The notes under the pieces are model-generated. The model searched no databases and was not told the DNA's origin. It was given only the letters and a program-made list of their open reading frames with translations. Shown here piece by piece: positions 44,935 to 51,973 of a stretch of 64,000 bases of DNA (within the stretch, counting starts at the first letter, position 1; each line of letters begins with the position of its first letter). Origin of the DNA: Chryseosolibacter histidinae (GTDB lineage: Bacteria > Bacteroidota > Bacteroidia > Cytophagales > Cyclobacteriaceae); the NCBI RefSeq assembly GCF_018598225.1, contig NZ_JAHESF010000016.1, positions 1 to 64,000 on the forward strand, given 5' to 3'. The translations under genes and the position numbers were made by a program.

Positions 44935-45486
44935 ATGAAACCTCGCGTTAATTTGTTGCTTTTATGTTTGGTGATGGCGGCCTGCTCTTCCAGTCAGCTG
45001 GGAAAAAGGGTAAAGGAGCCGTTCCAGGGAAATGCCTATGAATCGAACAATCGCTTTTTCAGGTCAACTGGTAAAGGAGAAAGCTCACAGGATAACATTG
45101 CGCGGGGCAAGGCCGACATAGAGGCGAAAGCAATGCTGGGCTCACAGGTGAACACCACGATGAAACAGGTGGCGGATCAATATCTTGGCCAGACAGAAAA
45201 TGCCGAAGCGGCCGATGTGGCAGATAAATTCCAAAGCCTTGTGCGTGAAGTGATGAACACCGATCTTGCAGACCTTCGCAAGGTAGGCGAGAAAAAATAT
45301 TTCGATGCTAAAAACAATAAATACACGGTGTTTATCGCTTATGAAATAAAGAAGAACGCCATGTTCCGCTACATGAAGAAACAGGCGAAAACAGATCAGA
45401 AAATAAACGAGCGGCAGCGTGAACTCATCGAAAAGATAGTTGATGAAGAGCTGAAGAAAGCTGACGAAGCGGATGCCGGCAACTGA
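44935..45486 (+). CDS. LPP20-like lipoprotein
   Basis: A 183-aa lipoprotein: signal peptide with lipobox VMAAC, Cys near residue 17, then a single helical/mixed domain. The pattern FFRSTGKGESSQDNIARGKADIEAKAML near residue 42, followed by a helical middle and YFDAKNNKYTVFIAYEI near 125, matches LPP20/LpoB-like lipoprotein domains, which in other bacteria support peptidoglycan synthesis or envelope functions. The C-terminus is a charged coiled helix. The ATG at 44935 is taken because it starts the signal peptide. A strong terminator follows. Confidence 0.72.
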   Translation: MKPRVNLLLLCLVMAACSSSQLGKRVKEPFQGNAYESNNRFFRSTGKGESSQDNIARGKADIEAKAMLGSQVNTTMKQVADQYLGQTENAEAADVADKFQSLVREVMNTDLADLRKVGEKKYFDAKNNKYTVFIAYEIKKNAMFRYMKKQAKTDQKINERQRELIEKIVDEELKKADEADAGN

Positions 45487-45520
45487 TAAGATTTTTTATT
45501 TACAGGTTTAATTCAAAAAG

Positions 45521-45553
45521 ATCCTCCTGGTATTCCGGGAGGATTCTTTTTTT
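45521..45553 (+). terminator. Rho-independent terminator after the LPP20-like gene
   Basis: ATCCTCCTGG, loop TATT, then CCGGGAGGAT with one non-Watson-Crick pair, followed directly by a run of T residues. It lies 35 bp after the stop of the lipoprotein gene and before the DUF4097 gene. Confidence 0.8.
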
Positions 45554-45628
45554 ATGGTCAAAAAAAGCAAGCGGGGAAGCAACCTGCGCGGGCTCACAGG
45601 CGTCTTATCAAGAAAATCGCCTGTAGCC

Positions 45629-46489
45629 ATGAAAAACTTCTACATCGTCTTCTTTTCACTCGTGATCTCTGTTGCCGCCGCCCAGGACGGAGAATTTCAC
45701 CTCGACAAAGTATACAAGATCAGCAAGAACGGCACCATAGACCTGAGCTCGTCTGACGCCAACGTGTTTATTACCGGGTCGCTGAGGCCTGATGCCCACG
45801 TAAAGATCGATCGGAAAGTAACGGTCAAGGGCCTGTACTCCGGCCAGTCAGAGTTCACGGTTGAAGTAACACCCACGGATGAAGGCCTGCGCATCAGGGA
45901 ACATCAGAACAGTTTCAACACAGGCTTTGTCAGCTATTACAGAGAAGATTACCGGATAGAGATCGAAGCCCCCGAAGGCGTAAGTCTCACCATCCGCGGT
46001 GATGACGGCGATTATTTCATCAAGAACATCAACGGCGCGATCTCCATGAGCATGGATGATGCCGATGCCGAATTCACAGATTGCAAAGGCAACCAGTTCT
46101 CGTTCCGCATCGATGACGGAGACATCCGGATGGACAAAGCGAAGGGAAGCCTCGAAGTTGATGGCGATGACGCAGATATCGAAATACGCAACGCGGCATT
46201 CACTTCCATTCGCGCCGATATCGACGATGGTGACCTCATCATTGAAACGTCACTGGCCAACAATGGTGAATATAACTTCCGTGCGCAGGATGGACTCGTT
46301 TCACTCGACATCACGAGCGGCGGTGGTGAATTCGACATCCGCCACGACGATGGCCACGTGAGTACCCAGGGAAGCTTTAAAACCTCCTACGAGAGTGAAG
46401 ATCATAAGAAGCTCACGCTCGCGAATGGTACTGCTAAAGTGAACGTGCGTGGCGATGATGCCCGGGTGAGACTCAGCGCCCGGAACTAG
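45629..46489 (+). CDS. exported DUF4097 beta-helix protein with Asp-rich repeats
   Basis: A 286-aa protein with a signal peptide (MKNFYIVFF, cleavage near VAAAQ) and a repeated beta-strand domain of the DUF4097 kind. About every 20 residues an acidic turn recurs: RGDDGD, MDDADAE, IDDGD, GDDAD, IDDGD, AQDG, HDDGH and RGDDAR, so acidic residues line one edge of a right-handed solenoid. Such a ladder could bind calcium. The ATG at 45629 is preferred; an open stretch before it has no export signal. The stop codon TAG touches a TTGACAA array. Confidence 0.75.
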   Translation: MKNFYIVFFSLVISVAAAQDGEFHLDKVYKISKNGTIDLSSSDANVFITGSLRPDAHVKIDRKVTVKGLYSGQSEFTVEVTPTDEGLRIREHQNSFNTGFVSYYREDYRIEIEAPEGVSLTIRGDDGDYFIKNINGAISMSMDDADAEFTDCKGNQFSFRIDDGDIRMDKAKGSLEVDGDDADIEIRNAAFTSIRADIDDGDLIIETSLANNGEYNFRAQDGLVSLDITSGGGEFDIRHDDGHVSTQGSFKTSYESEDHKKLTLANGTAKVNVRGDDARVRLSARN

Positions 46490-46521
46490 TTGACAATTGA
46501 CAAACTGGCAATTGACAATTT
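46490..46521. repeat. TTGACAA heptamer array, left arm of the S23 element
   Basis: Units TTGACAA (46490), TTGACAA (46497), ACTGGCA (46504) and ATTGACA (46511), then ATTTAGG. It begins on the base after the DUF4097 stop codon and ends inside the stop codon of the minus-strand S23 gene, so it joins the two genes end to end. Confidence 0.85.
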
Positions 46522-46906
46522 AGGAGCCAACAACTTTGCGGGAGTATTTTTTCGGATTTTCGATCATGTGATTTAAAAGCTTTCCCACCTCGACGGCTTT
46601 TGATTCAAGATCAGTGTAACGGTCTTGATCGATGTATTTGAAAGCGAGGGCGAAATCCAACCACACACGGGTCTCAGTATTCTCCATGTCAGCATCTGAT
46701 GACTTGCTGACGAAGTAAGCTTCATATTGCCGTTTACGATAAGCTTCGCCAATGCACGCGGATACTGTTCTCGAAGAACGCCTTATCTGATCCGTCAGTC
46801 CATACCTCTCTTCTTTCGGAAAAGTCTTCGAAATCTCAAAAATCTCAATCGCCAGCTGAAAAGCTTTTTTATAGACAGTCAAATCCCTGAAGTTTTTCCC
46901 ACCCAT
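46520..46906 (-). CDS. four-helix-bundle S23 protein (23S rRNA intervening-sequence type)
   Basis: A 128-aa all-helical protein of the S23/IVP family, first known from intervening sequences inside 23S rRNA genes and structurally related to Avd of diversity-generating retroelements. Diagnostic parts: NFRDLTVYKKAFQLAIEIFE, FPKEERYGLTDQIRRSSRTVSACIGEAYRKR near residue 38 and DMENTETRVWLDFA near 78. Here it is not in an rRNA gene. The ATG at 46906 is preferred; a TTG 12 bases upstream lies inside the array. It is framed by inverted TTGACAA arrays, one touching each end. No reverse transcriptase or template repeat is seen nearby. Molecular function unknown. Confidence 0.88.
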   Translation of the reverse strand: MGGKNFRDLTVYKKAFQLAIEIFEISKTFPKEERYGLTDQIRRSSRTVSACIGEAYRKRQYEAYFVSKSSDADMENTETRVWLDFALAFKYIDQDRYTDLESKAVEVGKLLNHMIENPKKYSRKVVGS

Positions 46907-46939
46907 TGTCAATTGCAATTTTGTCTATTGTCAATTTTT
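46905..46939. repeat. TTGTCAA heptamer array, right arm of the S23 element
   Basis: Units ATTGTCA (46905), ATTGCAA (46912), TTTTGTC (46919), TATTGTC (46926) and AATTTTT (46933), inverted relative to the left arm at 46490. It begins inside the S23 start codon and ends at the stop codon of the next gene. Any promoter of the S23 gene must lie within this array or in the downstream gene. Confidence 0.82.
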
Positions 46940-47703
46940 TATATGTCACACAACTTAATCGCTGCACTCAACGATGCCAGGGGATCCGCCTTGCTGGGAA
47001 TGAACTCCTGGGCTACGTGACCTTTGAATCCGGTTTCGGCAATGGCTTTCATGATGGCGGGGTAGTAGAGTTCCTGTGATTCGTCGATCTCATGACGGCC
47101 CGGAACACCCCCGGTGTGATAGTGGGCTATATAATTTTTGTATTTTCTGATGGTGGCGATCACGTCACCTTCCATGATCTGCATGTGATAAATATCGTAG
47201 AGCAGCTTGAAGTTCTCCGAGCCGAGCTTTTCACACAAGCTGGCGCCCCATGCGGTGTGGTCGCACTGATAATCCTTGTGGTCCACCTTGCTGTTGAGCA
47301 GCTCCATAACGATGGTGATGTTATACTTTTGGGCAAGCTTCAATACCGGCTCCAGGCCCCTGGCACAATTCTCGATCCCCTGCTCATCGCTTAGCCCGTT
47401 CCTGTTGCCAGAAAAACAGATCAGGTTCTTCAGGCCAGCGTCTGCCGCTTTGGGGATGGCCACCGAATATTCCTTCAGGAACTGCGCATGCAGCGACGGA
47501 TCGTTGAATCCTTTGGTGAGGCCAACGGGGCTTCCGTAACCCATGGCACAGGTAAGGCCCTGCTTGATCACTACGGGCCACTGATCAGCATTTAAAAGAT
47601 CGATAGAGGAGATGCCCATGCCCTTGGCGGCGCGGGTTAATTCTTCTAACGGAATGGAGCTGTAGCACCATTGGCAAACGGAGTGATTGATGTTTCCTTT
47701 CAT
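46939..47703 (-). CDS. hydroxypyruvate isomerase-like TIM-barrel protein
   Basis: A 254-aa cytoplasmic TIM barrel of the hydroxypyruvate isomerase / xylose-isomerase-like family. Visible parts: HSVCQWCYSSIPLEELTRAA near the start, NLICFSGNRNGLSDEQG near residue 93, IVMELLNSKVDHKDYQCDHT near 131 with the conserved Glu, KLLYDIYHMQIMEGD near 166 and HVAQEFIPSKADP near 230 with the late Glu. The Glu/Asp/His residues would bind the metal. No signal peptide, unlike the relative at 41038. Heptamer arrays lie on both sides. Confidence 0.85.
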   Translation of the reverse strand: MKGNINHSVCQWCYSSIPLEELTRAAKGMGISSIDLLNADQWPVVIKQGLTCAMGYGSPVGLTKGFNDPSLHAQFLKEYSVAIPKAADAGLKNLICFSGNRNGLSDEQGIENCARGLEPVLKLAQKYNITIVMELLNSKVDHKDYQCDHTAWGASLCEKLGSENFKLLYDIYHMQIMEGDVIATIRKYKNYIAHYHTGGVPGRHEIDESQELYYPAIMKAIAETGFKGHVAQEFIPSKADPLASLSAAIKLCDI

Positions 47704-47710
47704 GTTAAAT

Positions 47711-47873
47711 AGTAGGCAGTAGGCAAACCCCGATAAATTATCGGGGCAATAGGCAATTGGTCAGTGTAAACGTAAGATACAAGTTCCAATTCGAATTGAA
47801 ACCGGGTTCGGCAAAACCCTGGCGTCGCTTTGCCTACTGTCTCATTGCCTACTGCCTACTCTCACCCTGCCTA
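47711..47873. repeat. inverted TGCCTAC heptamer arrays with CCCCGATAA hairpin
   Basis: Left arm: AGTAGGC (47711), AGTAGGC (47718), later CAATAGG, CAATTGG (47747). Right arm from 47831, opposite in sense: TGCCTAC, TGTCTCA, TTGCCTA, CTGCCTA, CTCTCAC, CCTGCCT. Between them lies a perfect hairpin CCCCGATAA-A-TTATCGGGG (47728-47746) and a smaller AATTCGAATT palindrome near 47788. It occupies most of the 296-bp gap between two divergent genes; the remaining 126 bp before corA shows no further structure that I can support. Confidence 0.8.
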
Positions 47874-47999
47874 GCAAATTAGCATTTCTCTAAAGCATGG
47901 CACAACTTTGTTGCGCAGAATTATGCCAACGGAAGCCAAGAGCCGGTTAAAAATACTTCGATATTCGATAAATGCTAATAAATTGCAGCGCGGTAAAAT

Positions 48000-48950
48000 A
48001 TGATCAGGGTATACACCATATCGAAGGGAAGAATCGAGCAGTTCAAAAATCCGCCTCTTGAAGATATTCTGGAGTACAACAATATCATCTGGATAGACCT
48101 GCAATCGCCTACCCAGCAGGAGAGGCAGTTCGTAGAGACACATTACAAGATCGAGTTCTTCACTTCGCAGGAGCTGCAGGAGATCGAAAGCTCCTCGCGT
48201 TTCCTCGAGACGGATGAGACCATCGAGATCAACCTGGGTTTTGTATTCAGTGAGGTAGAGCTGCAGGTGCAGAACGTCACCTTCATCCTCAAGGGCAACA
48301 TTCTCTTTACCTATCGACAGGGCGACATCAAGATCTTCGGCGAGGCGGTGCGCAGGCTGAAGTCCATGAACACCGAGACCAAAGAGCACGGCCTCGATAT
48401 TTTTCTTACCATCCTGGAGGCCCGTATCGATGGCGATGCCGACCTGATCGAGGGCATCAACCGCAAGCTCAACCAATTGAGCAAGGAGCTGTTATCGCAA
48501 CGATCGCTGCAACAAGACCTGCTCCTGGGCATTGCCAGGCTTCAGGAGAACGTGATGCTGCTGCACGAGACCATCACGGAAAAACAACGGGTTGTGAGCT
48601 CGCTGATCCGGATCCCCGAGTTCAACAAAATAGAAAGCGAAAGACTTACCATCATTATCAAAGATATTGCATCGCTGCTCCAGCACTCGCAGTTCAGCTC
48701 CGAGCGACTGGAATACATGCAGAACACTTTTCTCGGTCTGGTGAATATCGAGCAAAACCAGGTGATCAAGATCTTTACCGTGGTAACGGTGGTCTTCATG
48801 CCACCCACGCTCATCGCCAGCATCTACGGCATGAACTTTAAACACATGCCTGAAATAGAATGGATCGCCGGCTATCCCATTGCCATCGCCCTGATGATAT
48901 TCTCCTCACTGGCGTTTCTCTGGTTCTTCAAACGCAAGAAATGGCTGTGA
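48000..48950 (+). CDS. corA: CorA family magnesium/cobalt transporter
   Basis: A 316-aa protein of the CorA family, forming a homopentameric Mg2+ channel. The N-terminal two-thirds is a soluble alpha/beta and helical funnel domain; the C-terminus has two transmembrane helices (about 257-278 and 290-310) with the signature YGMNF near residue 275, essential for transport, and a basic tail KRKKWL. Length and layout are normal. It abuts the convergent amidohydrolase gene with no gap. Confidence 0.95.
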   Translation: MIRVYTISKGRIEQFKNPPLEDILEYNNIIWIDLQSPTQQERQFVETHYKIEFFTSQELQEIESSSRFLETDETIEINLGFVFSEVELQVQNVTFILKGNILFTYRQGDIKIFGEAVRRLKSMNTETKEHGLDIFLTILEARIDGDADLIEGINRKLNQLSKELLSQRSLQQDLLLGIARLQENVMLLHETITEKQRVVSSLIRIPEFNKIESERLTIIIKDIASLLQHSQFSSERLEYMQNTFLGLVNIEQNQVIKIFTVVTVVFMPPTLIASIYGMNFKHMPEIEWIAGYPIAIALMIFSSLAFLWFFKRKKWL

Positions 48951-50219
48951 TCAGTTCCTGTAGATCACACCGTCTTTCATAACAAACTCAATTTTCCGGA
49001 GGTCGGATATGTTCTTCAGCGGATCGCCTTTTACGACAAGCAGGTCGGCCTTCAAACCCGCAACGATCTTGCCCACAAGACTGTCCATGTGAAATACCCG
49101 GGCGTTGATGCTGGTAGCCGACCTCAGCACGTCGGCAGGACTCATTCCGTAATTCACCATCAGCTCCAGCTCGCGCACGTTGTCGCCATGCGCAAACACA
49201 CCAACATCGCCGCCAGCACAAATGGTGACGCCGGCTTTCAGCGCTTCCTTAAACGTTTCGCGCTTCAGCCTGATCACAGCGGGCTCGGGCTCCTCACCTT
49301 TTTTCCATCCTTTATATTGGTTTAAGGCATCACTGGCCGCGAGTGTGGGACAAAGTGCTACACCTTTCTCTTTCATCAACCTAAAAACTTCCGGCGTTCC
49401 TCCATCGCCATGCTCGATGGTTTCAACACCTGCCAGCGTTGCACGGCGCATACCTTCTGCCGTGGAGGCATGGGCAACCACGGGCCTTCCGCCACTCCGG
49501 GCCGTTTCAACAATGAGTGAAAGCTCGTGCTGCGAAAAAGTAGGCAGCACCACACGGTTGATGCCCCAGCGGTAGTCGGCGTATACCTTCACGATATCGG
49601 CGCCCTTTCCCATCTGATCGCGCGCCACCCTGATCACATCATCACCGTCTGCAGCTTCCGCGCCCAGGTTCACCGTGAAATCTGTATCGAAGCCTTTTGG
49701 TCCATAACTTCCTGTGGCCACCATCGCACGCCCCGCCACCAGCATGCGCGGGCCGGGAATGATACCCTCTGAGATCGCTGTCTTTAAACCCACATCGGCA
49801 TACCCTGCGCCTTCAGAGCCCAGGTCGCGTATGGAGGTAAAACCTGCGAGCAGTGTTTTGCGCGCATGTACCGTGGCCCGTGCTACCCGAAGCGCATCCG
49901 ACTCTTTTGCCACCTGGTCGTCCCACGGTGTTTCGTTATACGGATGGAGCAGGAGGTGTGCGTGGCCTTCGATGAGACCTGGGAGCAGCGTGCAGCCTTC
50001 GAGACGCAAAAAGGTTGCGCCAGGTTTTGCTTTGATCTGATCGGCGGGACCGGTGGCTGTGATCTGGTCTGATTCAACGAGCACAGCCCAGTTGGTATGA
50101 ACCTGCTCTCCGTCAAAAACGCGGTCTGGCACCAGTAGGAATTGTGTTTGTGCCTGGGAGCCGAAAGCCCCACAAATAAAGAAGACCAATGCCAGCCAGT
50201 GCGAAGAGAGGGTGTTCAT
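48951..50219 (-). CDS. exported amidohydrolase (imidazolonepropionase-like)
   Basis: A 422-aa amidohydrolase-superfamily metalloenzyme with a signal peptide (cleavage near GSQAQ). Metal-site motifs: LPGLIEGHAHLLL with the HxH pair near residue 86, KVYADYRWG near 210, VVAHASTAEG near 247, TIEHGDGG near 268 and the late Asp in CAGGDVGVFAHGD near 338. Members hydrolyse cyclic amides, dipeptides or organophosphates; the substrate is unknown. It faces corA and diverges from the propeller gene at 50240. Its family resembles the C-terminal half of the protein at 51974. Confidence 0.88.
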   Translation of the reverse strand: MNTLSSHWLALVFFICGAFGSQAQTQFLLVPDRVFDGEQVHTNWAVLVESDQITATGPADQIKAKPGATFLRLEGCTLLPGLIEGHAHLLLHPYNETPWDDQVAKESDALRVARATVHARKTLLAGFTSIRDLGSEGAGYADVGLKTAISEGIIPGPRMLVAGRAMVATGSYGPKGFDTDFTVNLGAEAADGDDVIRVARDQMGKGADIVKVYADYRWGINRVVLPTFSQHELSLIVETARSGGRPVVAHASTAEGMRRATLAGVETIEHGDGGTPEVFRLMKEKGVALCPTLAASDALNQYKGWKKGEEPEPAVIRLKRETFKEALKAGVTICAGGDVGVFAHGDNVRELELMVNYGMSPADVLRSATSINARVFHMDSLVGKIVAGLKADLLVVKGDPLKNISDLRKIEFVMKDGVIYRN

Positions 50220-50239
50220 TTTAAAACTATCTTTATAGG

Positions 50240-51130
50240 ATGATGAATACTGTTTGTATGAACAAAGTAATTCTCTTTTTTCTTTTGCTCATAACATCGC
50301 TTGAAGTTCTCGCGCAGCCGGCGACGGAAATCCATCTTTTTGAGCTGAAAATCAAACGGGGAAAAGTTTCCATAGGCAACGGTCGCAATATCAGTAACCA
50401 TAAAGGTTACGATAATCAACCATTCTTTCATCCCGACAGGCCCGTGCTGTATTACGTTTCCGCTGACAAGGAAGGCAGAACTGACATCATGACGTACGAT
50501 TACAGCGCAGGCCAAACAAAAAGATTTGTGCAAACACATGACCGCGAATATTCGCCAACGGTAACGCCAGACAAACAATTTATTTCCTGCATTCTGCAGC
50601 GTGACAGCGGTGCCCAGGACCTGGTCAGGTATCCGGTGGGTGGTGATGAGCCCGAGATCATCATCGATGACCTCACAGTGGGTTATCATGCCTGGGGCAA
50701 TAACGGCAAAGTGGCTGTGTTTACATTACCGGCGCCTTTCAAGCTGCAGGTATTCGACCTGAACACAAAAAATAAAACGGTTGTGGCTGAACGGATCGGA
50801 CGATCGTTGCACCGGATCCCCGGGAAGAACGCCATCAGTTTTCTTCAGAAGATCAGTGATGAAGAATGGGTGGTGAACAGCCTGAACATGGAGACATTGC
50901 AAGCTGAGCCCATTGTCAAAAGCCTGCCGGGTGCCGAGCATGACATGGCCTGGACACCGGATGGAAAAATGCTGATGAGCGATGGGAAAAAAATTTTTTG
51001 CTACGATCCCGCGAAGGGCGGATCATGGATGGAAATCGAAATTACTGCTGAAACACCACTGACGGCCATCACAAGACTTGCGGTGAGCGCTGACGGTAAG
51101 AAGCTGGCCGTGGTGATGAGCGAGCAGTGA
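50240..51130 (+). CDS. exported TolB-like PD40 propeller protein
   Basis: A 296-aa protein with a signal peptide (cleavage near VLAQ) and PD40/TolB-type blades: GYDNQPFFHPDRPVLYYVSADKEGRTDIM, REYSPTVTPDKQFISCILQRDSGAQDLV, GAEHDMAWTPDGKMLMSDG and TRLAVSADGKKLAVVM. This is a single beta-propeller without a catalytic domain, likely periplasmic. It diverges from an amidohydrolase gene by 20 bp; a propeller-amidohydrolase fusion lies downstream at 51974, which suggests these two parts may act together. Confidence 0.8.
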   Translation: MMNTVCMNKVILFFLLLITSLEVLAQPATEIHLFELKIKRGKVSIGNGRNISNHKGYDNQPFFHPDRPVLYYVSADKEGRTDIMTYDYSAGQTKRFVQTHDREYSPTVTPDKQFISCILQRDSGAQDLVRYPVGGDEPEIIIDDLTVGYHAWGNNGKVAVFTLPAPFKLQVFDLNTKNKTVVAERIGRSLHRIPGKNAISFLQKISDEEWVVNSLNMETLQAEPIVKSLPGAEHDMAWTPDGKMLMSDGKKIFCYDPAKGGSWMEIEITAETPLTAITRLAVSADGKKLAVVMSEQ

Positions 51131-51212
51131 CGGAGAAAATTTGCGATTTAGATCCTGAGCAACTGTAAAGTTTGTTCTCCTCATCTTACCTTCGCATCTT
51201 AGAAAAACTGAC

Positions 51213-51848
51213 GTGCAGAAAAAACTCCAACATATTGCGGTTTGCGGCAACATCGGCTCGGGCAAAACCACACTCACGGGCAAACTGGCAAAACATTACG
51301 GCTGGCATGCGTTGTTCGAATCTGTGGATGAGAACCCATACCTGCGAGATTTTTACGAGGACATGACCCGCTGGGCATTCCATGTTCAGATCTATTTTCT
51401 GAACAGCCGCTTCAAGCAGGTGAACGAGATCCGCGACAACAGCAGGGCTACCATTCAGGACCGTACCATTTATGAAGATGCCTACATCTTTGCATCGAAC
51501 CTGTACAAAAGCGGGCATATGCATGAACGCGATTATCGGAGCTATCATGATATTTTTGATTCCATGATCAAGTTTGTGCCGCCGCCAGACCTGCTCATCT
51601 ACCTGAAGGCCGATATTCCGAAGCTTGTGAGCCAGATCCAAAAGCGGGGCCGCGATTACGAGTACGCCATTCGCCTGGACTACCTCAAACATTTGAATGA
51701 GCATTATGAACGGTGGATCAGCGGCTATACGCTGGGCAAGCTCCTGGTGATCGATGTGAACAACCTAGATTTTGTAGAGAACATCGAAGATTTTTCATTC
51801 ATCGTGAACAAAATAGACCTGGAGCTGAACAACCTGTTCACACAATGA
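51213..51848 (+). CDS. deoxynucleoside kinase
   Basis: A 211-aa P-loop kinase that phosphorylates deoxynucleosides for salvage. Walker A GNIGSGKTTLTG near residue 11, VDENPYLRDFYEDMTRWAF near 36, DRTIYEDAYIFA near 84 with the conserved DRS-like motif, and PDLLIYLKADIP with the lid region KRGRDYEYAIRLDYL near 145. The start is a GTG at 51213. No neighbour of the same pathway is apparent. Confidence 0.93.
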   Translation: MQKKLQHIAVCGNIGSGKTTLTGKLAKHYGWHALFESVDENPYLRDFYEDMTRWAFHVQIYFLNSRFKQVNEIRDNSRATIQDRTIYEDAYIFASNLYKSGHMHERDYRSYHDIFDSMIKFVPPPDLLIYLKADIPKLVSQIQKRGRDYEYAIRLDYLKHLNEHYERWISGYTLGKLLVIDVNNLDFVENIEDFSFIVNKIDLELNNLFTQ

Positions 51849-51973
51849 ACTTTTGATCCCGCAACACGGGTTATCCCGTTTTTCGACAGAAACTTCAATC
51901 AACCATTGATATAAATACTCCTTTCTGTTGCTTCATGATTTTGTGATCTTTGAACCCCCAATAACCCACACAT

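Noticed and set aside
46490-46939. Diversity-generating retroelement built on the Avd-like S23 protein
   Set aside because: No reverse transcriptase, template repeat or variable repeat target is seen in the window; the protein is closer in form to S23/IVS proteins.
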